From Desmodesmus armatus (lineage: Eukaryota > Chlorophyta > Chlorophyceae > Sphaeropleales > Scenedesmaceae), in NCBI GenBank assembly GCA_007449985.2, contig VIIQ02000571.1, positions 124,001 to 188,000 of the forward strand: a stretch of 64,000 nucleotides of DNA. The letters are read 5' to 3'. The stretch's first letter is position 1. Each line of letters starts with the position of its first letter. The position numbers and the translations under genes are program-made. Below the pieces are notes generated by a model. The model was not told where the DNA came from and ran no database searches. It was given only the letters and a program-made list of their open reading frames with translations. Below, piece after piece: positions 49,601 to 62,137 of this stretch.

Positions 49601-52600
49601 CAAGGCAGTCAGCATCTTCGCCCGCCTCGGCTCTTACTGTCACAGAGTATGATGGGTTGGGCCACCCATCCTGATCCGGCTTGGTACAGACCACAGTGAC
49701 CTGAGTGCCGTTGGCAACATTCTCAGGGTCTGCAGGGCACAGCACAGCAGGGAGGCAGCAGCAGCAGACACTTGCGTCAGCTGCAGTCCCATAGCTGCAG
49801 AGGAACCCTGCCATTCAAGCAAACGTCGCACCGTGAAAGGCTGGTAACAGTCAGGTTGGCTGCTGCAGCAGCAGCAGCCATAGCTGAGCAACTTGAGGGA
49901 AGATCTTCCCATGCCCCCCTTCCCCTTCCACAATTTCATGCAGCTTGCTGCAGCAGTCACAACGGCAGGATGCAAGGCAGCTTGGCCCACCACATTCACC
50001 CACCTGCTATCTCGTTACCATTAGGATCCTGGAGCTCGCAGTCCGGATTGTCAGGGGTAACCTCAAACGTAACATTGAGAGTGCCGCCTGTGTCCCTGGA
50101 GACAGTGAAGGTGCTGTACGAGGTAGCGTTGTCTGAGCACACGCGGGGTTCTTCGTCCTTGGTAACAGTCACCACGGGCTTGACGAAACCTGTAACTACC
50201 ACTTCTTTGCTGTCGTCGTCACCGCAGTCGTCCACGCCAGGTGTTGCTGTCTCGGTGTTGAGGGTGAGGGTGAAGCCACCAACCGGCCAGCCTCCATATG
50301 GCTTGGTGCAATTGACGTTGATGGTGGTGCCATTGGCAACTGCAAGGCAAGCGGCAGGGAGGTGGGAGGAGGTGTTGACAGGGGTGCAAGGAATCAGATG
50401 GTTGAATGACTGGGCTGTAGGAGGACTGTGTACGGAAAACAAATGACACAAAAGCTGTTGTGCAGTTGCTCAGGCCGAATGGCACCTGCAGTGCTGGTTG
50501 AAGCAGGGCTTCTGCAAGGGGCCTGCAAGCAGCATCCCTGGATGGGGTGATCCTATGGGCTTTTCTGTTTCATTCGACACCCTCAGCAGTCCATTGCTGT
50601 CTCAATCTTACCAATAAGCTGTCACGAGCAGGCCGTATACTCCCTTGCTGTTGCCCTACACAGATGCGCATGCAGCACGCCTGTTTTGGCACAGAATCAC
50701 CATGCACTGCCCCTGGCACTTACAAGAGGTGGGTGTTTCGGGCTCCAGCTTGCAGTCGTCAGGAGTGATGCTAGTGACGTTGATGGTGGAGGTGGTGGTT
50801 GAAAAGAGGGTGAAGGCAAAGACCTTGTACGATTCCTCACTGCAGACCTTGGGATCCGTGGGGGGCTCCACGCTTATCACGGGCTTGTCACTGCGGGTGA
50901 TGGTTGCCTGCTCGGACTTTCTATCAGAACAGGAAGGATCCCCTGCAGTGGCTGCAAGATCCACGCTGTAGGTGGCGGGCCAACCGTCCGTCAGAGGCTT
51001 GTTGCAGGTCACTGTGATCTGGGCACCATTTGCAACAGTACCTGCATTGCAGGGGAGGGCAGGCAATGCAGGGGAGCATGAAGCACCACCAGAAACCAGT
51101 GTCAGATGTCGTCAGTGCTTGCTGCTCGTCCAGCAGTTGCTGCTTTGCAGCTGAGACACCCACACTTGGCTAAATGGCATGCGCATTCCCATGCAGAGCA
51201 GTCCTACTGAGCAAGAGTACGCGCACGTGATGGCTGCTGCTCAAGCTGTCGACAGTGTGCACATGCCCAGGCGATGAAGAAGAGGTTTTCTTCTTCACCC
51301 TTACAAGTCACCTTTGTGTGTAATCACAAAAAGAAGGGGTTTGTCCTTTCAGTAGGCTGTCGCAGCAAGCCTCAGCAGTGATGCATACAGGGCAGCGCAT
51401 GGAGCCCGTCACTCACCTCCGTCGTTGATGAGCTGGCCGGTACCGTCCTTCATCTCACATGTCAAAGTAGCTGTGAGGTCCACCGTCAGAGAGAGCCCTT
51501 GGTCATTGCTGACCGTGAAGACGCTGTATGAGAAGTCTTTGTCTGAGCACACGCCTGGTTCTTCCTCCTTTGTAACAGTCACCACGGGCTTGACGAAACT
51601 TCCCACGGTCACCAATGTGGTGTCGTCGTCACCACAGTCTTCCACGCCAGGTGTTGCTGTCTCGGTGTTGAGGGTGAGGGTGAAGTCCGCCCAGGTCGGG
51701 GCTGGCTTGTCGCAACGGATGGTGATGGTGGTGCCATTGCTGACTGCAAAGCAAGAGGGAGGGAGTGGGAGGGGCTCAAAGTGATGAGAAGGTCACATGA
51801 GGTTGAGCACATGTAGATCAAGATCAACACCCTCACGGCCACAAGAACATGTGGTGTGGCCTCCCTGCGGCCGTTCTGACGGTATGCTGTGTCCGTTACT
51901 CAGGCATGATGCTGGCAAGCTGCAGTGTCGCACAGCACTGACACGTTTTTGAGAAGCGTTATGGAAGAGCGCCATGCGCAAAGCAGCCATCATGTAGCCC
52001 GATGAGCCTACCCTCTCTACTATACAGGATGGTAGAATGGATGGCTAGTAGCCTTGCTGTTGTCACCCCTCAGCAGTAAGCGGTTGTCTCAATCTGCCTT
52101 CGGACCAGTTAGCTGGCACCAGCGGCGTGCACAATCCCTTGCTGTTGCCCCATGCACATGTTCAGTATTCAAGTACTGATCAGTGGGGGCAGGATGCACC
52201 TGCTTGCTGTATGCACACAGAACCACCATCCACAGCCCCTTGCACTTACCAGAGGTGGCTGCTGGATCGGGGGAGAGCCTGCAGTTAGCAGGGATAGTGC
52301 TGCTGATGCCAGTGATGTTGATGGTGGAGGTGGTGGTGGATGTGAGGGTGAAGGGGAAGTCCTTGAACGGGTCCTCACTGCAGACCGTGGGATCGGTAAG
52401 GGGCACCACGGTGATGTCAGGCTTTGTGTAGAACACCACATCCAGTGTCGTGACGTTTGTGTCACCACAATTGGCGACACCATCGGTCTCAATGGAGGTG
52501 ATGAGGGTGAGGGTGAAGCTGCCGGTAACTCCGGTACATGAGATCTCGATCTCGTTGCCACTGGGGACTGCATGAGGACAGGAGGGGTGGAGGGGTAACA

Positions 52601-55600
52601 AAAGCAGGTGTAAGCAAGTCAGTAGTGGCTGCAGTGGGGGCGTGCTTGTCTGGAGTTGAGGTGCTGGCCCCAGCCACTTTGATGCACTTGCATTGGTGAT
52701 GTCTGGGCCTCGGCCACTAGCATTCACACCAGCATTCCTTCCTCCCCCCCCCCCCCCCCCAATTCGTGATGCTTGCCACTGTGAACCATTATGGCGTGGG
52801 CCAAGAGCCCTCCCCAGCGAGTGGAGCTTGATGCAGAAGCTGGCTGGAACAGCACCAGTGCCCTGTGAAAGCAGGGACCAATCAGGTGCCAATTTGCAGG
52901 CTGGGACATTACCCGCCCACATGTGTACACATTGAAGCGCTTTGCCCTCCCTGGAAGAGAGCAACAGGTGATATACAAGCAACACGCACCTTTAGTGGCG
53001 TCCAGCAGCCTGCGTCCGTCACCATCGGCCAGCGTGGCCTGGCAGTTGTTTGGAGAGATGGAATCGATGGTGATGGGGTTTCCTGTGCTGGAGCTGATGG
53101 TGTACTCGAACTTCGGATTGGGGTTGGAGCATACATCGGGATCGTTGTTGCCTGACACTGTGATCACCGGGGGTGTGATGAAGGTCGCTGGGCTTGTTGA
53201 GGCACGGAGTGTTGTGTCGCAGTTGTCCGTGCCTTCATCAGGGTTGTTTTGGGTGACAGAGAGGTTGGCTGTGAGGGTGCCGGGTGGGCAGGTGACGGTG
53301 TAGGTCCTGGTGTTGGCGGCCATGTCATCCACCGAGTCTGCGATACACAGGGTGCACAGCAAGAGGATTAGCATGTCATGAAAGTCTGCTTGAAGCCCAG
53401 CGGCCACAAAGACTGAAGCCTAGTGAGGCCACCAGGCTGGCAGGCTGAGGGCATTTGTATCCACGTTGGGAATGCACTGAACATGGTGACCGTCAACTGA
53501 GATGACATCAACTCATGGACACAATGGATATGCACCTATGCACCCGTGTGCGTGCGGCCACGTCACTCCCCCCCCCCCCCCCATGGACTGCACTGAATTG
53601 GTGACCAGATGACCACTACTCCTGGACACGATGGATGTGTGCACCTATGCCCCCATGTACAGGCGGCCACATCACTCCATCCCCCCACCATGTGTGCGCC
53701 TCTGATCAGGACATTGTTTTGTTCCCCCCTCAACAGCACTCTTAGTGGACATGGCATGACGTGCCAGTGCCGGTGCCGGTGCCACAAACTTCATACTTCA
53801 AAACAAACAGTAAACCTCCAAATTATGCGCGGAGTAGTTGGAAACAGACCCCGTGGTTGCATAGGCGCTGCAGTCAGCAGGACCCGGTGATTTGATTATG
53901 TATGGCTACCAGGATAGTTGGTTTACAACTTCCGCAACCTCTCCCAGTGGGGCACTTACCAGCAAGCTGGCAGGTTGGATCGATGGTGAGGTCTGTGAGG
54001 GTGGTCAGGTTGCCAGCACTATAGACGAATGTGAAGTTCACCTCAGCAGTCAAGCACACGTTGGGTGGGCCGCCAGGGGTCAACTGGCCAGCCGGCAAGC
54101 ACTGCAAATAGCAAAACAAGGCAGCGGCAGCAGTAGCAGCAGCAGCAGCAGCCAAATTCAGAAGTTTGATGACAAAAACGTCATCCAGCGGCAGTTACTG
54201 TTCTTATCCTGCTGGTGTGGTTGGCTAGTTTTGTTTTTTTTTTGCTTTTTTGGACCATTCATGCCTCTGAACATTCCTAGCAGTGTTGTCAGGTGGCATG
54301 GCTATAGCACTGCACACCCCATACCACCCCAAGGTTATTCAGGCGTGAGCAGCTAGCAACTCTAGTATCAAGCTGGATATCATGCCGCAGTAGATCTAGG
54401 CTGGCTCAGGCTCGGTCTTAGGAGCAGAAACGCTGTACTGCTGCCCTTGCTGATGCAGCTCAGCTGCGGCGGCCGCAACCATGCGGGCTGCAACAGCAGA
54501 CATGTGGTTACTCTTGAGGGGAACAGCCCCTGCAGCTCAACAGCCGCGACATACGCAGGCCAACTATACGCTGGCAGCATGACCACGCGCACCGCTGGTT
54601 CTTCACAGACAGTCGCGTTGGCAGTTGCCTGGGCAGATGCCGGGGGGCAGTCGTCCACAAACTGGGTGACATTCAGGGTGGCTTCAACGAGTGGATTGCC
54701 AGTGTCGACATCACACTCCAAAGTGACGATCATCATAGGCAAGTTGCCTATCGTGCCTGCACCACAGGGAAGAAAGGCCGTACAGCGGCACCATAGCACA
54801 TAGTGAGTCTTTTGATAGCTGCTATTGCACTCAACAGTGCTTAGGCACTTGAGGACATGATGGGATGTGGCGGACACTAGGCCATCACACACAGTGCGTG
54901 GCGGTCCCTGTCGTGTTGAAAGCCATGCACGCAGCGTCTCCCCCTTCTCTGTCCCCTCCCACCCCCCTTCTCTCTCTCTCTCTTTTTCAACAGTGCAGCA
55001 AGCGGGGCGCCAGTCCAGTGTGGCAACACATGTGCAAAAGGCAAAGCGACAGCAGCACAAGGCACCCATTCTGTCCTCATCTCGAGTGAGCTGCCTGATT
55101 GCACTTGACAAGAAGATGATGCAGGCAGGACACAGCCAATGCCAATGCAAGCAATGCTAGCTTGCTGGCGGCTAACGCTGTGCGACAGACTGTCCCGTGT
55201 GTTGTGAAAGCAGACGCTTGCATAGGGTAACGGGTTCCCCACAGCTCAGCCATGCCATGAGGCCGGTCACCGGCAGGCTGCCTCCTCCGCGCACTCACCA
55301 ACTTTCTCGCAGTTGGCGGATGGGTTGAAATCCAGCTCTGCAGTGGTGTTGGTGGAGGTCACAGTGAAGTTGAACCTCACATTGGTAGTGCCGCTGTCAA
55401 AGCAGGGTGCCTTGCCCAGGGGTGTGACGGTGACCGTGGGGCACTGCAGGCAGCAGCAAGAACATGGAGTGAGCAGGGATGGTGCACTACCGACGCACTG
55501 CTGTGCACTGCTGGTCCACAACTGGTGCATTGCTGACCCGCTGCAAAAGGGCAACAACTGTATTAGTCATAGCAAAGGTAATCCCTTGTGCCAGGACTAT

Positions 55601-58110
55601 GATGAGGAGGGCCCAGCCTGGACTGAGTGGAGGCCTGTAACCTCATTCCTAGGGTTGCCTGGCGATCTTCAGGACTCACCCCTGCAGCAGCAACAAAAAC
55701 AAAGCAATAAGCCAGCTTTAGCCGGTTACCTTCCAGACAATGTATCACTCTCTTGTTGCATGCCCTTTGCCAAGCATGGCGGACTGCAGTGTGTATGCAG
55801 CACAGCTGTGCATGGTACGGAGCACTGGGTACTCTCAGACCATGGTTTTGCAGAAGACGTTCGCAGTCAAGACACCGGGTGGCAGGTGTGACACCTGCCC
55901 ATAGAGCAGGCAGCTGACTCAGCACAACACACAGCCTAGACAGCGCAGTAGCTTAGCACGCCTCTCAAGATGCATTTGCTTGGCAAATGCAGTATGCTAC
56001 TACCACTAGCAGACTACTAGCCAGCACCTGTGTCCTCATATTGCCCCCCCCCCCACACACACACACAGACGCATCACAATCAGTGTGGGTGCCTGGATAG
56101 TCTAGTGGTAGACTGATAGTGAGCAGCTTGGTGATTGCCTGTCCCCCCCCCCCCCCAAACAGAAACAAAGCTACAAGCCAGCAATAGGCAGGTGCACGTC
56201 ACATGGGCGCAAAGTGGCACTGCACAACATGCATTGCCCCACTGATTGGGTGCATGCCCTTATGAGCTGCCGCAGTTGTCTGGACTGCAGCATGCATTCT
56301 GTGCACTGCACATAGCAACAGGATCTGCACACTGCACATGTTGGCAACGTGATGACAACAGGTCAGTGAGGAGTTAGCCCCGGCCCAAACACAATGCTTG
56401 AGCAGCCGTCAGCATTGGGCAGCCTCAGCAGCATACTCACCACTGCAATCCATGCAGAAGTCATTGCCGATGGTAGCATCGGTTATCTGGGAGCTGCCTG
56501 TACCTCCTGACCCTCGACCCGGTGGAGCGTCTGTTCCTATGTCCCAGTTCCAGTGAACTCTGATGCTCGCTGCAATGTTTGAAGCTGCATCTGGGCGGGT
56601 CCATGTTGCCTTCATCATGTACCCTGCACCAGGAGCAAGCAGCAAGGAGTGTGTCTGAAGAGGCAGGGTAGAGCTTCATAGGTTCATGCATGCATAGGTT
56701 CGGCATGTTGAGGGTTGCCAGGCATGCAGCTGTCTGTTCATTGCGCCCATCTGATGGGTCAACTGACGGCATGTCTTGCTACCCTTTTACCCCATTAAAA
56801 TGGAGTCATTCTGGCAAGCAGCTCCACTCCTCACCTATCCAGACACCATTGTCTCTGATGCCATACATGTTGGTGACCGTCCAGTCTGAAGGGTCACCGT
56901 CAGGGAGACCGGACCCCTGGCTGAACGCCATGTTCAGTGCTGTTGCGTAATTTTCCAAATTGAAGAGCTTGCCGCTTAGATCAGTGTTTGGGTGGATGAT
57001 CCACATTGCATCTGGTTGCGGTTTGAGGAGGGTGTCACTCAAGACATATCTGCCGACATGCGCACCAAACAGCAAGCAGCAAGCAGCGGCAAAGTTGGCG
57101 ATGCTGTCAATTGGACACAATGCTGCTCCTGCTAAGGTGACAACACAACAATGGTCACGCAGGATGTGGCTGGCCACACCAATGTCTTGGTCATAAGACA
57201 GGCTAGAACAGGCATGCATGCATGCATGGCAAAACTGTTGCCTGGTCTGCCAGTGAGCTTGTGCTTACGTAAGAATCCAGAGAGTGCCGTCATTGGGGCC
57301 TGTGCCACAGTCGTATCGGATGTGAACAACACCCAAAGGGCCAAACTCGAGTTCTGTGCACTCGGTCCTGCTTTTTGATTTTTGGCCCTGGGATTCGCAC
57401 ATGATGCTCCAGAAGTCGTCCTGGGCGAACAAGATGGCCAGCTGAGTTGCGTCGCTGCTGCTGGGACGTGACGGCAGCACCCCCCAATCAGCCGCCAAGC
57501 TACTGTAATTCACAGCCGTAGTGTCAGGTGGTGTTCTGACAGGGTCTTTGGTGGTGCCCTGGCCAACATCATTCTGAGCAGGGCAGATATACGGCTCTGT
57601 CACTTTCTGGCGCGTGCGGTATAATAATGGCACAGGAGGGCACAAGGCAGCGATACTTTAGCACAGTTGGCAGTGAGATGCACAACAAGCCAGGATGCTC
57701 AGAAAGGATGGCAAATTTGGAGGAGGTGCTGCTAGTCTGTATTGTGAGGGTTGGTTGAGCAAGAGTTCTGTTTTGATGTGCACACGTCCATCGGCCTCAA
57801 CAAAACCTCAACATCTGCTACTTCACTTGACATTGCACTCCCCTCCCCACCTCCAGTGCAGCAACAGACAGATGCAAGGGGTAAGGACAGCCCCTACACA
57901 GCTCAGAACCCCTAGCAAATGCATGCTGACCGCCAGGTCGCCAATCTTGTCCCTCACCAGCATCTGCCGCCCCACCCTGGTGAAGAAGTCATCATCCAAC
58001 TCAGGTGCCCCCTTCATGAAGCTGGGGCGGGCCTGGCAACGACTGGCGCTCAGCAAGACCAGTAAGGATACCAGCATCCATAACAGGTGCCTTATGTCGG
58101 CACCCCGCAT
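46651..58110 (-). CDS. secreted multi-module Cys-rich protein (gene X1)
   Basis: Minus-strand exons: 58110-57958, 57606-57269, 57049-56835, 56623-56441, [gap], 55443-55299, 54756-54593, 54101-53960, 53337-52990, 52567-52250, 51743-51417, 51041-50724, 50339-50004, 49729-49388, 49134-48941, 48660-48537, 48246-47914, 47480-46651. All phases agree except 56441 to 55443 (phase 1 to 0), where at least one exon is missing; a decayed or short exon near 55.87 kb (PPGVLTANVF) is likely. About 1,600 residues. Residues 1-27 are a signal peptide (LLWMLVSLLVLLSASRCQA). An N-terminal region of about 270 residues follows, rich in Trp and Asp. Then come about ten modules of about 110 residues, each with four cysteines in the order VxC..P, DC, VCS, C at the end, and KPxVTV in the middle. 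The last exon has a half module, then CCNTGQ, NNWGWRNEFSG, GNITVSCTE, HLYVGC and QGCTCSQIYWVYHQSS. Many Asn-x-Ser/Thr sites. Probably a cell-wall or extracellular-matrix component; ligand unknown. Confidence 0.85.
47914..55443 (-). other. array of four-cysteine modules on symmetric exons
   Basis: Single-exon modules, each starting and ending in phase 1: 53337-52990, 52567-52250, 51743-51417, 51041-50724, 50339-50004, 49729-49388, 48246-47914. Modules split by one phase-0 intron near mid-module: 54756-54593 with 54101-53960, 49134-48941 with 48660-48537, and the unresolved exon with 55443-55299. All four cysteines are kept in every complete module. The fold is probably Ig-like beta-sandwich; that is inference from the alternating beta pattern. 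Confidence 0.8.
52743..52760. repeat. poly-C run in an intron of X1
   Basis: Run of about 16 C on + (G on the transcribed strand's sense). Similar C runs lie at about 53,569-53,582, 56,044-56,054 and 56,143-56,156, all in introns or the unresolved exon gap of gene X1. Confidence 0.8.
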
Positions 58111-59237
58111 GTTGCCGCTCGCCACCTGCGGAAGGGATGCAGAAGTACAGGTCGGCGTTGGTCAGCGCTGTCGAATACTTGGCTGTGAAGCAGGTAAATG
58201 CAAGTGGTTGAATTTCTGTGGAGTAATTGAGCAACTATAGCTGTGACCACGGCTGCATCGCAACCAGCTGCAGGTGCAGCAGGGAACCGCTGTGGGACCG
58301 CAGGACAAGCTACATAGCGCCGAAATTACTTTAAAAAGCTGCAAAGCGCAGTAAAATGCCCTTCTGTTACCGCTGCACGGCGCGAGCTCACCTGGGCAGA
58401 ATGCAGTTGCGATGAGTGGGGGCCAGCACACTACAGCACACGGCAGGGCAACATTGCAAGACAACAGCTTGAGTCGGCTGTCTAGCAGCTGTGGTTGCAC
58501 AAGCACAACAGGCGTAGCAACCACACTGCCAGCAAACGCCAGTACGGCCATCATGTGCTGTCTTTCCTACACGATCACATACATATCGACAAGCTGTTAG
58601 CAACACCAAGCACTATGTCCCCCCACCTGAGGCACACGGCGCCTTCCTGGCAGCGACGGGCAGTTTTGCTTGCTGTCAAATGTAACGAGCGTAAAGAGAC
58701 CACGTGTTGCTTGTTTCGTGATTGTGTGAGTTTGTAAAACAAGTGTTGGCTTTTTGATCCTAGCACTTCACAAACCCTCCATACGATGCTCGGCAGAACG
58801 ACCTCGGTTCGTCATTTTAGTACTGTAGTTGCAGCGAATTCAAATGCGGACGAAAACACATACATTTATTGCTCAAATGGTTTCGTCAGTTGCAAAGTTC
58901 CTGCAGGGCCTTCTTGTGCCAGGCGGTCTCGGCATGAGAACGTCCATGACTGGACCAATCAGCCATGAACACATGCCATACATCCAGCATGCAGGTGTGC
59001 TGGAAATGCACCCAGATACTGAGCTTGCTGTATATTTACGTACTTGTGGCAAGGGCACTCAAGTTGTTTCCCTCAGCAGCGCAGCAACGCGTTGTTAACT
59101 CACAGGGTTAGGTCCTGACACACCATGCATGTACCAGGGCAGACCATCGGATGGTCAAGGCCGTGATACTGTCCTTTGTACCAGGGATCAATAGCAGGTA
59201 GCTGCCACAATACGCTGCTGCGGGCGTGCAGTGGGCA

Positions 59238-59336
59238 TGCCAGCAGCAGCAGCAGCTGAGAATGCAGCAAGCAGCAGCAGCAGCAGCAGCTGAGAATGCA
59301 GCAAGCAGCAGCAGCAGCAGCAGCTGAGAATGCAGC

Positions 59337-59370
<34 letters not shown>

Positions 59371-59556
59371 TGAGAATGCAGCAAGCAGCAGCAGCAGCAG
59401 CTGAGAATGCAGCAAGCAGCAGCAGCAGCAGCTGAGAATGCAGCAAGCAGCAGCAGCAGCAGCAGCAGCAGCTGAGAATGCAGCAAGCAGCAGCAGCAGC
59501 AGCAGCAGCAGCTGAGAATGCAGCAAGCAGCAGCAGCAGCAGCTGAGAATGCAGCA

Positions 59557-59612
<56 letters not shown>
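59238..59612. repeat. compound CAG satellite with CTGAGAATGCAGCA spacers
   Basis: Nine copies of CTGAGAATGCAGCA separated by CAG runs of varying length (about 3 to 10 units), ending in a pure run of 18 CAG (59559-59612). Every frame on both strands stays open over much of it, which creates long but spurious poly-Ala, poly-Leu, poly-Gln or poly-Cys frames. Confidence 0.95.
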
Positions 59613-59614
<2 letters not shown>

Positions 59615-60060
59615 CTAATGCAGTGCTCTCTGGACATAGCCACAACAAGGCCGTCATCAGCAGCAGGTGGTTCACCTCAAACACCCCATGGGGGCAGCGG
59701 CACATGGAGACAACTGATCCAGTGACTGGTTGTGTGGATGGGTGGCTGCCAGGGAACATTTGATATCATTTGCTGACCCTGAACGTGTGTTGTTGGCCTG
59801 TCCCCTTCTGCCATACATTCAACTTTCGGACCTGCATTCTCTAGACATGCACCCCACCACTTCCTTCTTCTTCCAAAGATACATATATTATGGGAAATAC
59901 AAAAGAGATCAGAGATCATACAAGGGGCCAGAAGATGGTGACGAAAGGGCAACAGGGGAAACAAACGGCATACACAGCACACTTTGAGTGTTATGATACT
60001 CACAATGCACTCCGGAAATACGAGTACGGCATTGTGAACGCTGTGAATCAGGCTTCCAAC

Positions 60061-60105
60061 ATTCATGGCTGATTGATTCATGGCTGATTGATTCATGGCT
60101 GATTG
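60061..60105. repeat. 15-base tandem repeat, three units
   Basis: ATTCATGGCTGATTG repeated three times head to tail, followed by a degenerate fourth unit. A second short repeat, AATCAGCC-type, lies at about 60,362-60,410. Confidence 0.85.
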
Positions 60106-62137
60106 ATACATGAATGGCTGGTCGTCATGAACACATCGCTGACGCTAACTTTGATTGTTTGAGCTTCCATAACGCTCGAGGTTCAGTTGCTTTGTTGCGG
60201 TGTGCTTACTTTCCTAGGAACGAGAGCCTGGTGACACCCTGCCTGCGGCAGGGCCATCACGCATCCACCCCGTCCCACTGCGTCGTACAGCAGTGCTTTA
60301 TCTGTTAGTCACGACGACCCTTCCAGAAAAGGTAGCAGAGCAAGCACCCCATCTGTTGGTCATCAGCCACTGATCAGCCAATCAGCCAATCAGCCAATTA
60401 GCCATCAGGCAGCAGAGCTGGAAGTTGAAGGGAAGGGTGAGATAGTCGTCCCCCAGGTGACAGCCTTACACGTCTTAATTCCCAATTGAGTTAAGAATGG
60501 GGGGGGGGAGGGGGAGGTGGAGGGGGTCCCTTGCAGCAAAGACACACACCTGCAGGGGCTCCAGCTGTATGTATGGGTGCATTTTCGTTCACAGGCAGGG
60601 GCTGATCAGCACGTCAGCAGGGCACCTGAGGGCACACGACACCGCAGTCAGCAGCTAGTATCGTGAAAACAACAGATTGCCTGCCAGGTGCTGCTGCCTG
60701 GCTGCTGCAGACTTTTGCGACAGGTGTTCACACTTTCTGTAGCAGCAGCAGACCCTGCAAGCACTGTTGCATCCAACACATGAGTCAAGCAAGATTGTTA
60801 CCTCGTGCACCGTATAGTCTGCAGATGCACTGCATGCAAGCAGCACAAGGCAGACCCCATGAGGTGATCACCGTGATGTGTGTGCTGCGCAGCAGCATGC
60901 TACACAAATGCAACTGCACCTGTCCCTTGCACGGCAAACCAACAGATGTGCGCTGTGACGGCTTTCATTCACGTCTCTGTGCATGCAATGAACACTACAC
61001 AAGTAGATCCTAAACACAACAAGTGCAAAGTGTCAGACCCTGCCTGATACGGCTGGCAGTCAGACCACCCTAGCGTTCAGTCACTGTCAAGCTACCTGAC
61101 GTCAACCTGGCATGCTGTGCATGGGCTCAGATGCCTGTACGAATGCTGTTTGCCACAAGTGTGAAGCGCAGCATGCAGCATACAGGTTATACCGCATGCA
61201 GGTTGTGGGCAGCTGCAGCAACACAGCATGACTACAAGCACACCAGTGGCCAGGCCTCTCACTGGTCACTTCCACGAGCCCGTGCACGTCTGCCTGGCAA
61301 CCGCCGAGCAGCTGCTGAGATCTTTTCATTCACGCCATGCCAAGTGTGCAGGACAGCACAACCACCATCACACACCAATCACTCAGTGCTGTGTGGCCCA
61401 CACGGCAGCCCTTGCATGAAACAACACACATGCAAGCTGACTCGGACTGCTGCGCAACATTATTCCTCGATGCGGCCACAGCGTCTTTGGCGTTGGGCAT
61501 ACATTGCTGCAGCAATACATATTATCGCAAACAAACTGGCAGCAGGTGCGGCCCTTCGGAGAAATCCAAACCCAGCTGGTGCAACCTGGGGCGCCTGTGC
61601 GCGCTGCTAGTAGCGCTGACAGTATTGCAGCACTTCGCTGGCCCACACTCTTATGCAGCATCATACCGTCTTGAAGTGCACACTGTTGTGTGCAGAGCTT
61701 ACCAAAAGACACAGGGACCACACCACAAGCAGCACCAGGCCAGAAGGCCTAGGGCAGCAAGGATGCCAGCATGCATTTGACACAGCAGGCAAAGAAGCTG
61801 CTTGGCCCACACGGTGTTGACAAGTCGGGCCTTTGGAACAGCACTAACAAAGCCTGCAGCCGCCCCGCGCGCGGCTTGCACACCCACAAACAACACAGAC
61901 AACAAACACACAAGCTCCTGAATAGACACCCCTGTGAACGATACACAATAAGACCTAATCCGTGTAACACCTACACGTGCATTTAAGCCCAGCAGGGGCT
62001 TGGCAGCTTTGCCCATACGATACAAACAAGCCATGCATTGGTCAGTCCGAACCATCAAAAGCACGCCCGGGTCACATGTGTTGGTCAGTCCGTCCAACCC
62101 CGGGTGTACACGGGGGTGTTATTCGAAGGTGAAGTGC

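Larger units (their letters stand above)
58111..62137. other. 4 kb between the two modular genes; mostly unassigned
   Basis: A minus-strand block 58554-58393 starts with ATG ATG and reads MMAVLAFAGSVVATPVVLVQ, ending TGCCCAG before a clean GTGAGC donor. It could be a 5' exon of X1, of another secreted protein, or part of a leader. X1's ATG exon itself follows a CAG (58126-58128), so a spliced 5' leader is plausible. The rest holds the CAG satellite and small repeats; no other gene was recognised in 59.8-62.1 kb. Confidence 0.35.

Noticed and set aside
49772..50446. 224-codon plus-strand frame
   Set aside because: Antisense to module exon 50339-50004 of gene X1, whose cysteine pattern and phases are clear.
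59238..59612. CRISPR-like alternation of repeats and spacers
   Set aside because: The spacers are themselves CAG runs of varying length in a nuclear algal genome; this is a compound satellite.
59100..59759. Poly-Leu/poly-Ala/poly-Cys frames up to 219 codons on the minus strand
   Set aside because: Pure translations of the CAG satellite in three frames.
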